A stretch of 13,051 nucleotides of DNA, from the NCBI GenBank assembly GCA_964454005.1, contig CAYVQE010000158.1, forward strand, positions 1 through 13,051, in the 5' to 3' direction. Position 1 is the first letter of the stretch. Every line of letters begins with the position of its first letter. The position numbers and the translations under genes were made by a program. The stretch is from CAYVQE01 sp964454005. Lineage in GTDB: Bacteria > Myxococcota > B64-G9. Below the pieces are notes generated by a model. It did not search any database. It worked only from the letters and a program-made list of their open reading frames with translations, and had not been told where the DNA came from. Positions 5,053 to 11,403 of this stretch are shown here, piece after piece.

Positions 5053-5279
5053 TGGACCCATTCCTCCAAGGCAGCGAGCGCCTCAACCACGGCGGCGCTG
5101 GCGTCGAAGCACTCGATTTCGGCAGCAGCCCGTGCCGCGTCAGCGCCCATCGCCAGCCAGCTTTCGGGGCTCAGGGCCAGCCCACAGGCGCGCAGCTCGA
5201 AGGCCGCAGCCCGCGCTCGCGCGATCGCCTCTATCAGCGTGGCCGGCGTCCGGCCGCCTCGGTCTTGCTGGTCAGCCAT
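5049..5279 (-). CDS. Hypothetical helical protein, 76 residues
   Basis: The start is ATG 5279-5277 behind GGAGGTGACTC, with an 8-base overlap with the rusA-like gene. The product is alanine-rich and helical throughout (LIEAIARARAAAFELRACG, then AARAAAEIECFDASAAVVEA), ending in LEEWVQ. It has a single tryptophan-containing turn, SPESWLAMG. There is no motif for catalysis, metal or membrane insertion. It may be a small adaptor for one of its neighbours, RusA or the HGGxSTG protein, but that is only a guess from position. Confidence 0.62.
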   Translation of the reverse strand: MADQQDRGGRTPATLIEAIARARAAAFELRACGLALSPESWLAMGADAARAAAEIECFDASAAVVEALAALEEWVQ

Positions 5280-5877
5280 GAGTCACCTCCACAGTCACAC
5301 CGGGCGCCTCTCCCGGCTCGGCCCAGCACTTCGAGGCCACCAGGGCAGCAACCTGCGAGTCGTCGTGCCAGAAGCCCAGCTGCGTGAGCACGTCCAGGAC
5401 CAGCTTAATCATGTTGTCGAGGTCGGGCTTGTGCGCGTGGTCGACCGGCGCCGAGCGCTTGACGATCCCCGCGTTGCGGCCGGTGCCAAGATGGCTCTTG
5501 GGGCGGGCGAACTTGAAGTCCAAGCGGGCGGCCACTGGCCCCTCGGCTGGATGGTCCGGCCGGTAGCGCTCGGCCACGGTGTAGCACGCGTCTCGCCAGC
5601 CCTTGTGTGGCCCCGCCGGGGCGTACACGCCGGCCCGGGCTCCCCGGCGGAATGCGCGTGGCCGTGGCTGGCCCTTGGGGTCGCCGACAACCTCGAAGCG
5701 GCATCGCCCGCCTGCCGCTATGGGCGTCCCTGGGCGCTCCTGAGCGGCGCGGGCGGCTGGCTCCTGCGCGGCGCGGGCGGCTGGCCCTTGCCCTGCCCCT
5801 CGGGTGGTGGCTGGCGCGCCGCGCGGCATTGCAGGGCGCTCCTGGTTGGCTGTCGTTGGGCTTTCTCGCGGGTTCAT
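5272..5877 (-). CDS. rusA: RusA-family Holliday junction resolvase, 201 residues
   Basis: RusA enzymes are dimeric, metal-dependent endonucleases that cut four-way DNA junctions during phage recombination and replication. The family signature is clear: VVGDPKGQPRPRAFRRG at 63-79, then KPDLDNMIKLVLDVLTQLGF at 150-169, then WHDDSQV at 170-176. Aspartates 152, 154 and 173 and Lys158 align with the catalytic D70, D72, D91 and K76 of E. coli RusA by spacing. The start, ATG 5877-5875, overlaps the previous stop as ATGA. The enzyme is longer than the usual 120-140 residues because of a low-complexity Ala/Pro/Arg extension (1-55) that contains a tandem PAARAAQE duplication. That tail has no counterpart in E. 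coli RusA. Its job here would fit with the upstream primase-helicase in replication. Confidence 0.9.
   Translation of the reverse strand: MNPRESPTTANQERPAMPRGAPATTRGAGQGPAARAAQEPAARAAQERPGTPIAAGGRCRFEVVGDPKGQPRPRAFRRGARAGVYAPAGPHKGWRDACYTVAERYRPDHPAEGPVAARLDFKFARPKSHLGTGRNAGIVKRSAPVDHAHKPDLDNMIKLVLDVLTQLGFWHDDSQVAALVASKCWAEPGEAPGVTVEVTHG
5737..5784. repeat. 24-base tandem duplication in the rusA N-terminal extension
   Basis: Two adjacent 24-base units (5737-5760 and 5761-5784) differ at one position only. In frame they encode PAARAAQE twice, so the expansion keeps the reading frame. This suggests a recent slippage duplication in an unconstrained tail. Confidence 0.8.
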
Positions 5878-6233
5878 CGGGGCACCTCCGATTTCCCTGC
5901 GCTCTCCGAGCAGGGCGCGGTCTCTTTCGCCGCGTGCTGGCGGGGCTGCTCGGCGTCTCCAATCCCACCGGACATGGAGCGGGACGCCTCCGGCGGCCGA
6001 TAGTTGCCCAGCACCAGGTCGAGCAGGTCGAGCAGACGCCGGCGGCTGTCGTTGTCGCCCCAGTCGTTCGACAGCTCGGCGGCCGCGCTTCGGCAGTAGC
6101 CGGCCGCAAGGGGGCGCAGCCGCTCAGCGCCGGGCTCGGTCAGGCGCGCAGCCATTCGGGCGAAGTTCGCCACCCGGCCGCGGCCGGTGCGCTCGGCCAG
6201 GTCGCGGGCACGTTGCAAGGCACGGTTCAGCAT
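5874..6233 (-). CDS. Hypothetical helical protein, 119 residues
   Basis: The start is ATG 6233-6231 behind GGAGGTCCGTC, overlapping the preceding gene by 7 bases. The first 80 residues are helical: LNRALQRARDLAERTGRGR, then ANFARMAARLTEPGAERL, then NDSRRRLLDLLDLVLGNY. The remaining tail is polar and probably disordered. The segment before LLDLLDLVLGNYRPPEA resembles the equivalent part of the next gene upstream (ITLLDLAVDAYLEPEP), so the two may be distant paralogues. No family is recognised. The gene lies between the primase-helicase and rusA in the replication block. Confidence 0.65.
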   Translation of the reverse strand: MLNRALQRARDLAERTGRGRVANFARMAARLTEPGAERLRPLAAGYCRSAAAELSNDWGDNDSRRRLLDLLDLVLGNYRPPEASRSMSGGIGDAEQPRQHAAKETAPCSESAGKSEVPR

Positions 6234-6583
6234 GACGGACCTCCGTCCGTGTCGGGGTGAGCGAGGCCGGCGCGCTCGAGCGCCCTCTGCACCGGCTCGG
6301 GCTCCAGGTAGGCGTCGACCGCCAAGTCGAGCAGAGTGATCACCCGGTGGTAGCTCTCAGACCATCCGCCCGAGCCGAGCTTCGCCCAGTCGAGTTGATC
6401 GATGGCAGCCAGCACGGCACCCCGGACGGCCTCGTTTGCCGGCCCGAAGCGGTTGCACTTGGCCGCCTCTGCGGCACGTCGGGCCGGTGGCAGGGCCGGC
6501 CGGGCCCACGGAAGCCGCTCGAGCCGCTCGACTGCCAGGGCAAGCAGACCGTCGCGGCGAAGGTCGCAGGTATGCCTCTTCAT
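6227..6583 (-). CDS. Hypothetical helical protein, 118 residues
   Basis: I place the start at ATG 6583-6581, which has GGGGAGG seven bases upstream. The in-frame ATG 6628-6626 would overlap the primase stop as ATGA, matching the coupling seen elsewhere, so a 133-residue form cannot be excluded. The protein has a basic start (MKRHTCDLRRDG), then helices such as LLALAVERLERLPWARPALP, AIDQLDWAKLGSGGWSE and HRVITLLDLAVDAYLEPEP. It shares the last pattern with the gene that follows it. No known domain is recognised. Its place after the primase-helicase suggests a replication accessory role, but only by position. Confidence 0.65.
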   Translation of the reverse strand: MKRHTCDLRRDGLLALAVERLERLPWARPALPPARRAAEAAKCNRFGPANEAVRGAVLAAIDQLDWAKLGSGGWSESYHRVITLLDLAVDAYLEPEPVQRALERAGLAHPDTDGGPSC

Positions 6584-6624
6584 GGTCGAGCCTCCCCTCT
6601 CATGGAGTCGTTTGTCAGTGACTG

Positions 6625-9267
6625 TCATAATTCGGCCTCGGCGGCGTCCAACAGTGACTCGAGCCGCCCCGCATCCCCAGCGTCCAGGGCCTCGGTGGCC
6701 TGTTCGAGCAGGCGCCTTGATTCCTGATTCCCGTTGACCCTGGATCCCAGATCCGACAATCGAGCGGCCAGAGCCTCGATGGATGGTGGTGATGGGGGTG
6801 ATGGTGGGGATGGCCCCCGCTCCCTATTTTTAATGTCTTCTTCATCCCCTGACATCTCGCGCGTAGGTGTGTGGGGGTCTCCACCGTGGCCACCATCACC
6901 ACCACCACCACGGACCGTCCACAGGCTCACCCCCCCATGGGCGACGCCGGCGCGTTCGAGTCGAAGTCCCCGAACAACCCGTTTTTGGTTATGCCGAAGC
7001 GAATAGCCGAGAGCCCGGCCCGAGAGCTTGCCATCATAGCGGCGCCCCAGCGCCCCGAACGCATCCCGGAGTACAGCCGCGTCTCCCCCGGCCTCGTTCA
7101 GCTCAGACGCAATGTCACGAACGCTCAGCGGCCGATCTCCCCAGCGCTCCATCCATCCCGCGAGAACAACACCGAGCGCCTCGCGGGCGGGGTCAGCTTC
7201 GGACCGAATCCGCTCGCGTCCGGCTGCGGGGTCTGGCCAGCCAGCCCAAACCAGCGCCTCGCGAATCAATGTGGACCAGGATTCGAACGAACCAATGGCG
7301 CCCACCCCTTGCCGGGGTCGGCCCGCTACGTGAAAGGCTCGGAGCACGGTCAGCGCGGCGGCGAGTAGGCGCGGCCGGTGGCGCCGCACCCAGGGCAGCA
7401 GCGGGTCGTGCCGAAAGCCTGTCCTCTCGTCGGGCTTTTCGACCGCAGGATCGATCTCGATGGGAACCACCCGCCGGCCCGTGTCGGTCCTATAAGTGAT
7501 GTTGTTGCCGGTGGCCAGCAGCACGGCGTCCCAGGGCGCCTTGATAATTCGAGACTCGCCCAGCAGGCGATCGCTGATCTCGCCCGCGGTCAAGGCAGCG
7601 TCAAGCGCTGGGCTGCCGAGCTGGCGGCCTACGTTGTCAACGAGCACGATCGGGTCACCCGCGACGGCCAGGGCCATCAAGCGCTTGGCCTCTTCGCGAT
7701 CGTCAGCAGCTTGCGGCATGCGGCTCGGTGCGCGCCCGGAGGCGATGACAGCAACAACGTCGGCGAGCAGGCCCTTGCCGCTGCCAGGCGTGCTCGAGCT
7801 CACCACGAACGCAGGGACGGGGCCGAGCACAGCCGGCCGTCCAGCGCAGGTGAGAATCGCAGCGATGGCTGCCGAGCGGTCGCAGGGCTCGGCGAACGGG
7901 AAATCGCACAGCGGCTCGCTCAACAGGTTCAGAGCTTCGCGGGCATCGCCGTGGGTCGGCTTCTGCGGGATAGCCGGCCAGGTCTGGCCCGGCTCGGGAA
8001 GGAACAGGATTCCACTGTCCGCATCGTAGCCGGGCGCATCGAGGATCTCTCCGTCCGGCCGCAGAGTCGGCTCGCTGGTCACGGTGTGCAGCGGCGGGAA
8101 GCACCAGGCACCACGGGGCCGCGCCAGCAAGCCCCGGGCCGCCCAGGCGGGCGGGCACGTCGGCTTGGTTTCGCCCTTGCGGCCGTCGAACACCAGCCAT
8201 CGCGCGGCATGCGACAGAAGCTCCCTAAGATAGTCCAGCGGCAGAGCCTCGATCGAAGGCGCGCCCGCCGGCCGATCGAGAAAGCGCGGAGGTTTGGCAT
8301 CCCGGGTCACCCGCACAAGGTGCCCCGCGCGCTGATAGATCGGCTTTTCGGGCAGCGCCAGCAGGGCCGATTCTGCCGCGTCGATCACGGCGGGCATGTC
8401 GGTCGTGACCTCGACCTCGGGCCGCGTCGCTGCGGCTGCCGGCTCGATGCCGCTCTCGTCGGTGGCCGCTGGTGTCGGTGGCGTCTCGTAGAACGGCGCA
8501 GCAACAGCCAGCTCGCGCAGCTCGGCGACGTCGTGCCCCGCGTCCAGCCAGTCGGTCACGTCGCCCTTGTCGGGCAGGTCTGGCAGCTCGAGCGCCTTGA
8601 CGGGAACGCCGGCCTCGGTCAGCGACCGGGCAACCGCGTCGGCGTGCTGGCGGCCCGGCTCGTCGTTGTCCGGGAGCACCAGCACCCGTGCCGCGCCTTT
8701 CAGGCACTCGGTGTGCTCCGGGCGCCACTTGCCGGCGCCGCCGTGGTTGCAGGTGGCGGCCAGGCCCAGGTCGGCCAAGCGATTGGAGTCCTTCTCGCCC
8801 TCGACCACGACGATGGCCCGGCCGGCCTCGATGGCCTCGCGCACCTCGGGCAGCCGGTAGGTGACGGGCCTGATCCCCTTGACCGACCAGACCCGCTTGC
8901 CGTCGGGGCCCGGCCGCGACTGGCGGAAACCCTTGGGCTCGAAGCGGTGGACCGCAAAGACCTCGCTGCCGTCGGCGGCCTGGTAGACGTAGCGCGCCAC
9001 TTCGCGCCGCTTGGCCTTGCCCGGCTGGCGGCCGGCGGCCGGGAACAAATCGGCCAGGCGCAGGCCCAGCCGGTCGAGAATCTCCCGCGTCTCGCAGCCC
9101 GCGTGGCACCGCAGCAGGACGGTCCCGTCCGAGCCCTCGCCCACGGAGAGCGAGGCGCGCTTGTCGTCGTGAGCGGGGCAACGGGCCTGCCACTGGCCGG
9201 CGCGCTCGCGCTTGACCTCGCCCCCGTGGCTCTGGAGTGCAGTCAGAACGGCATCAAGTGGATTCAT
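6625..9267 (-). CDS. Phage-type primase-helicase: CHC2 zinc finger, TOPRIM, P-loop ATPase; 880 residues
   Basis: This protein combines primer synthesis and DNA unwinding, as in many phages and satellites. A CHC2-type zinc finger uses C30, H33, C54 and C58 (RCPAHDDKRASL, then RCHAGC). TOPRIM follows with VVVEGEKD (153-160; Glu156 and Glu158) and LPDNDEPG (198-205), the acidic metal site of primases. The C-terminal ATPase has a P-loop-like SSTPGSGKGL (491-500), a Walker B-like PIVLVDNV (539-546), and a sensor-like LLATGNN (583-589). TDTGRRVVPIEI (594-605) offers an arginine-finger candidate. The P-loop lacks the canonical first Gly and last Ser/Thr. After residue 785 the tail is low-complexity (GGGGDGGHGG, then SPPSPPSPPS). 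The start, ATG 9267-9265, overlaps the preceding stop as ATGA. It is the main replication gene of the element and runs in one unit with RusA. Confidence 0.88.
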   Translation of the reverse strand: MNPLDAVLTALQSHGGEVKRERAGQWQARCPAHDDKRASLSVGEGSDGTVLLRCHAGCETREILDRLGLRLADLFPAAGRQPGKAKRREVARYVYQAADGSEVFAVHRFEPKGFRQSRPGPDGKRVWSVKGIRPVTYRLPEVREAIEAGRAIVVVEGEKDSNRLADLGLAATCNHGGAGKWRPEHTECLKGAARVLVLPDNDEPGRQHADAVARSLTEAGVPVKALELPDLPDKGDVTDWLDAGHDVAELRELAVAAPFYETPPTPAATDESGIEPAAAATRPEVEVTTDMPAVIDAAESALLALPEKPIYQRAGHLVRVTRDAKPPRFLDRPAGAPSIEALPLDYLRELLSHAARWLVFDGRKGETKPTCPPAWAARGLLARPRGAWCFPPLHTVTSEPTLRPDGEILDAPGYDADSGILFLPEPGQTWPAIPQKPTHGDAREALNLLSEPLCDFPFAEPCDRSAAIAAILTCAGRPAVLGPVPAFVVSSSTPGSGKGLLADVVAVIASGRAPSRMPQAADDREEAKRLMALAVAGDPIVLVDNVGRQLGSPALDAALTAGEISDRLLGESRIIKAPWDAVLLATGNNITYRTDTGRRVVPIEIDPAVEKPDERTGFRHDPLLPWVRRHRPRLLAAALTVLRAFHVAGRPRQGVGAIGSFESWSTLIREALVWAGWPDPAAGRERIRSEADPAREALGVVLAGWMERWGDRPLSVRDIASELNEAGGDAAVLRDAFGALGRRYDGKLSGRALGYSLRHNQKRVVRGLRLERAGVAHGGVSLWTVRGGGGDGGHGGDPHTPTREMSGDEEDIKNRERGPSPPSPPSPPSIEALAARLSDLGSRVNGNQESRRLLEQATEALDAGDAGRLESLLDAAEAEL
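6784..6904. repeat. 12-base inverted repeat in simple-sequence DNA near the primase 3' end
   Basis: TGGTGGTGATGG at 6784-6795 is the exact reverse complement of 6893-6904. Both arms belong to GGT/CCA-type simple repeats that code for the low-complexity tail (SPP and Gly-rich runs) of the primase-helicase. A long-range stem is possible but may simply reflect codon-level low complexity. Confidence 0.5.
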
Positions 9268-9485
9268 TGGCGGGCTCCGTGGGGGTCGAGCAGGTGCGCC
9301 AGGAAGGCGAGGGCGTATGCGGCGCCCGGCTGGTCGAGCGCAAACAGCGCCCGGGCACGCTGGCGCAGACGCCGGGCCAGCTCAGCGCGCAGCCCAGAAC
9401 GAGTGGAATGGTGATCGCCGGAAGACCCACGCTGGCAGGGGCTGGCGCGATCGAACGATGCGCGGGGAGCGTGCGGAAATCTCAC
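9264..9485 (-). CDS. Hypothetical protein, 73 residues
   Basis: The start is GTG 9485-9483, overlapping the preceding stop as GTGA. The stop overlaps the primase ATG as ATGA. Longer readings of this frame up to 9851 run through shadow sequence of the two helix-turn-helix genes and are rejected. The product has a polar, basic first half and a helical second half, LRAELARRLRQRARALFALD then AAYALAFLAHLLDPHG. Precise coupling on both sides is the main evidence that it is translated. It might be a small regulator or primase accessory. No family is recognised. Confidence 0.6.
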   Translation of the reverse strand: MRFPHAPRASFDRASPCQRGSSGDHHSTRSGLRAELARRLRQRARALFALDQPGAAYALAFLAHLLDPHGARQ

Positions 9486-9709
9486 GCCGCACCCCCATCC
9501 TGCTCGTCGACCACCAGCGGCAGCGATTCGACCCACGCGGTCAGCTCGGCCTCGGTGCAGACAAGCCGCCGCCCGAGCCGTCGCAGGGGCGGGAGCGGCG
9601 GATGGGGCAAGTCGTGGGCGGCCGCCCAGCTCCGGTTGCGGAGCGTCTTCGGCGCGAGGCCGAGCCGGTCGGCCACCTCGGCCAGGCTGAGCAATCGGGG
9701 AGCCGTCAT
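9482..9709 (-). CDS. AlpA/excisionase-like helix-turn-helix protein, 75 residues
   Basis: The start is ATG 9709-9707, overlapping the preceding stop as ATGA. Residues 6-29 (LLSLAEVADRLGLAPKTLRN) match the MerR-type winged helix of the HTH_17 family: 'lLt..EvA..Lgvs..Tl.r' with a following basic wing (LRRLGRRLVCTEAELTAWVE, about 42-61). This domain is used by phage excisionases and by AlpA-type activators of integrase genes in satellites. A role in excision or in turning on the integrase or replication genes is therefore likely. The family cannot tell these roles apart without experiments. It is cotranscribed with the Cro/CI-like protein just upstream. Confidence 0.82.
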   Translation of the reverse strand: MTAPRLLSLAEVADRLGLAPKTLRNRSWAAAHDLPHPPLPPLRRLGRRLVCTEAELTAWVESLPLVVDEQDGGAA

Positions 9710-9942
9710 CGGCCGCCCCCGTCGCGCAGCAGCCAGCCGGGCCGAACGTCGAGCAGCGCGGCCAGCTGCCGCAGCCGGCTAACGGGTATCGGGACCGCCC
9801 CGCGAGTCCAGCGCGCGATGGTATCGGGGTGAAGGCCCCACCGTTGAGCAAGCGCCCGGCGGCTCAGCCCGGCCGTGGCCAGGGCCGCCCGCGTTCGTCG
9901 CCTGTCGAGGAAAACCCGGTCCTCCGCCAACGTCTCCGACAT
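9706..9942 (-). CDS. Cro/CI-type helix-turn-helix regulator, 78 residues
   Basis: The start is ATG 9942-9940 behind AGGAGGT with a 5-base spacer, the strongest ribosome binding site in the element. Residues 15-72 form an HTH_3-like five-helix fold: RRTRAALATAGLSRRALAQR, then WGLHPDTIARWTRG as the recognition part, then PVSRLRQLAALLDVRPGWLL. There is no cleavage or oligomerisation domain, so it is Cro-like rather than a full CI repressor. It probably represses or modulates its own element's promoters. It leads a coupled run of regulator, AlpA-like protein, small protein and primase. The gap 9943-10007 upstream has no recognisable promoter. Confidence 0.8.
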   Translation of the reverse strand: MSETLAEDRVFLDRRRTRAALATAGLSRRALAQRWGLHPDTIARWTRGAVPIPVSRLRQLAALLDVRPGWLLRDGGGR

Positions 9943-9954
9943 GCTGCACCTCCT
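9940..9954 (-). promoter_or_regulatory. Translation start site of the Cro-like gene, duplicated at 1770-1783
   Basis: The minus-strand sequence GGAGGTGCAGCATG occurs here (9953-9940) and, identically over 14 bases, at 1783-1770 before the gap-interrupted gene. It includes a full ribosome binding site and start codon. The rest of the gap up to 10007 shows nothing recognisable. Confidence 0.5.
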
Positions 9955-10007
9955 GCTTTACGAGAAGTACGCCGGAGGGGGCTAAGTCGGACCTTCTTTG
10001 GGATCAG

Positions 10008-11066
10008 TCAGCGGGTATCGGCGGCTCTCTTGCGGAGGCGGGACGCGGCTCGGCGGGTCCGCTCGGCGGCGCGGCGCAGTTTGTCGTCGCCCGCAGCCAT
10101 GCGCTCGATGTCTCGCGGCTTGTGGCCATCCAGCACCGCCCAGGCCATCCCAACGACGGTGCCATCGAGCACGAATTGACAGGTGGCGCAGATCAACCAC
10201 CATCCGTGGTGCGGCATGCGCCCGTTCGGGGCGGCGCGGCGCAGCTCTTCAGCCAGGGCTGCGGCCAGCCTGGACTCGCGCCCGTCAGATCGGCCGTCGA
10301 ACGGGGGGCGCCCGTGGCCGGCCCGGGCGAGCAGCATAGCGACATGTTCCCGCGGCACGCCGCGGCTTTCGAAGGCCCCAAGGGGATCGGGGCCAGAGCT
10401 GGGGCGCCGAACCTCAAACAGGCGCCACGGCAGTTGCGGGGGTGGGCCGACGCAAGCCCGATCCCAGGCCTTCCAGCCCTCGGCCGTGCCGCCGTCAACC
10501 AGGCCCAGAGCGCTGGCCATGTGGAGCAGGATCCGCCGGGCCCTTCGGTCAGCATGGCGCCCGCGCAGCCCCGCCCGTGCGGCAAGCTCTCTCGCCGACG
10601 GCAGGGGCCGGGGCGGGTCAGACTCGGTGCCGAAGACAATCTTGAGGGGGCTCGTCGGCGGGGGCTTCGCTGAAGGCCGCCCCGACAGCACCTCAGACAC
10701 AGCCTGGGCCACGGCCACCCATTCGGGCCGGACGTTGAGCAGAAAAAAGTAACAGCGAACGCGCCTCCCCATGTCGCGCCGAAGCGCAGGGTCGCGCGTC
10801 AACCGCCGAAGCCGGCTATATCGCGCTCGTTCGACGCCGCTGCAGAGCTGGAAGTCGAGGCCGTCCGCCCTGGCCAGCGCATCCGGGCTGGGCCCCGGCT
10901 CGTTCTCAGGCCAAACCACGTGGGCGTCGGTGTCTTGCCGGCCGGGCTCGCCCCGCTTTGCTGGCGCATGAAGCGCCCCCGCGCTCTCCGCTCGCTCGGC
11001 GGCGTGCGCGTCGGCCTGTTCTTCGATCGCTCGGTTGAGCCAGCTGCTGCCTTGGTCGTCGGCCAT
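10008..11066 (-). CDS. Unknown protein, 352 residues
   Basis: The ORF starts at ATG 11066-11064 behind a weak GGGGGCGGG and is long enough, with good codon bias, to be accepted. The N-terminal 60 residues are polar and Pro/Glu-rich. A conserved-looking core follows: SRLRRLTRDPALRRDMGRRV, RCYFFLLNVRPEWVAVAQAV, then a winged-helix-like stretch LPSARELAARAGLRGRHADR and RRILLHMASALGLVDGG. Around residues 280-320 there is PHHGWWLICATCQFVLDGTV. The C-terminus is strongly basic (RRAAERTRRAASRLRKRA), as in nucleic-acid-binding proteins. The position, first large gene before the regulators and primase, would suit a replication initiator or accessory factor, but I recognise no family. Function is unknown. 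Confidence 0.72.
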   Translation of the reverse strand: MADDQGSSWLNRAIEEQADAHAAERAESAGALHAPAKRGEPGRQDTDAHVVWPENEPGPSPDALARADGLDFQLCSGVERARYSRLRRLTRDPALRRDMGRRVRCYFFLLNVRPEWVAVAQAVSEVLSGRPSAKPPPTSPLKIVFGTESDPPRPLPSARELAARAGLRGRHADRRARRILLHMASALGLVDGGTAEGWKAWDRACVGPPPQLPWRLFEVRRPSSGPDPLGAFESRGVPREHVAMLLARAGHGRPPFDGRSDGRESRLAAALAEELRRAAPNGRMPHHGWWLICATCQFVLDGTVVGMAWAVLDGHKPRDIERMAAGDDKLRRAAERTRRAASRLRKRAADTR

Positions 11067-11079
11067 CCCGCCCCCGCGG

Positions 11080-11100
11080 GCCCCGTGGAGGAAACGGGGC
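11080..11100. other. 7-base hairpin with TTCCTCC loop before the 352-residue gene
   Basis: GCCCCGT and ACGGGGC form a stem around a 7-base loop. On the minus-strand transcript the loop reads TTCCTCC, complementary to a strong ribosome binding site. It lies 14 bases upstream of the ATG at 11066. It may influence translation of the next gene, or be chance. Confidence 0.35.
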
Positions 11101-11136
11101 AGCCGGTGGGGGTGCCGGCCGTTCGGCGCCCGGTGA

Positions 11137-11403
11137 TCAACCGGGCCCTAGCCCCAACGCCATGTTCGCAGATCGGGCATTGCAGGTCAATCGGTCCGGC
11201 AGATCGGGGTCGATCTCGGTGACCACATGGTAAGCAGAGCAGCTCGGATACCGCCCGGAAAGCAGCCCAAACGGGGTGCAGGCGGGACGGAGCGGGACGC
11301 CGCAGGGAATGAAGGAAAGCCGCTGTTGACGGGCCTTTCCGGCGTTTCTCTCCGGAAGCGCTGGGGAATCGGGTGATGGGGGTTTGCCCATCTCCCGTGC
11401 CAT
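11137..11403 (-). CDS. Possible first gene of the element, 88 residues, uncertain frame
   Basis: The start ATG 11403-11401 has an excellent AAAGGAGG site five bases upstream, which favours a real gene here. The reading begins MAREMGKPPSPDSPALPERN and ends at 11137 with PDLPDRLTCNARSANMALGL. No family is recognised. However, another minus-strand frame over 11168-11236 reads CLPCGHRDRP, then IDLQCPICEHGV, which looks more like a genuine zinc ribbon than this frame does. That second frame has no plausible start nearby. Either the present reading is correct and the ribbon is coincidence, or a frameshift (real or sequencing error) lies between about 11240 and 11330. Confidence 0.45.
   Translation of the reverse strand: MAREMGKPPSPDSPALPERNAGKARQQRLSFIPCGVPLRPACTPFGLLSGRYPSCSAYHVVTEIDPDLPDRLTCNARSANMALGLGPG

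Noticed and set aside
4663..6003. 446-residue plus-strand open frame
   Set aside because: It crosses four well-supported minus-strand genes including rusA, with Arg/Gly/Trp-rich shadow composition and no recognisable motif.
6867..6940. His-tag-like CACCATCACCACCACC run, possible vector contamination
   Set aside because: The plus-strand frame is antisense to the primase tail, no vector sequence surrounds it, and the run is part of GGT/CCA simple sequence that codes for the Gly/His/Asp-rich tail.
7378..9414. 678-residue plus-strand open frame
   Set aside because: It is antisense to the primase-helicase, has no domain or ribosome binding site, and reflects GC-rich codon bias on the opposite strand.
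9486..9851. Long upstream extension of the 73-residue gene
   Set aside because: It overlaps both helix-turn-helix genes; GTG 9485 overlaps the stop of the previous gene and gives normal coupling.
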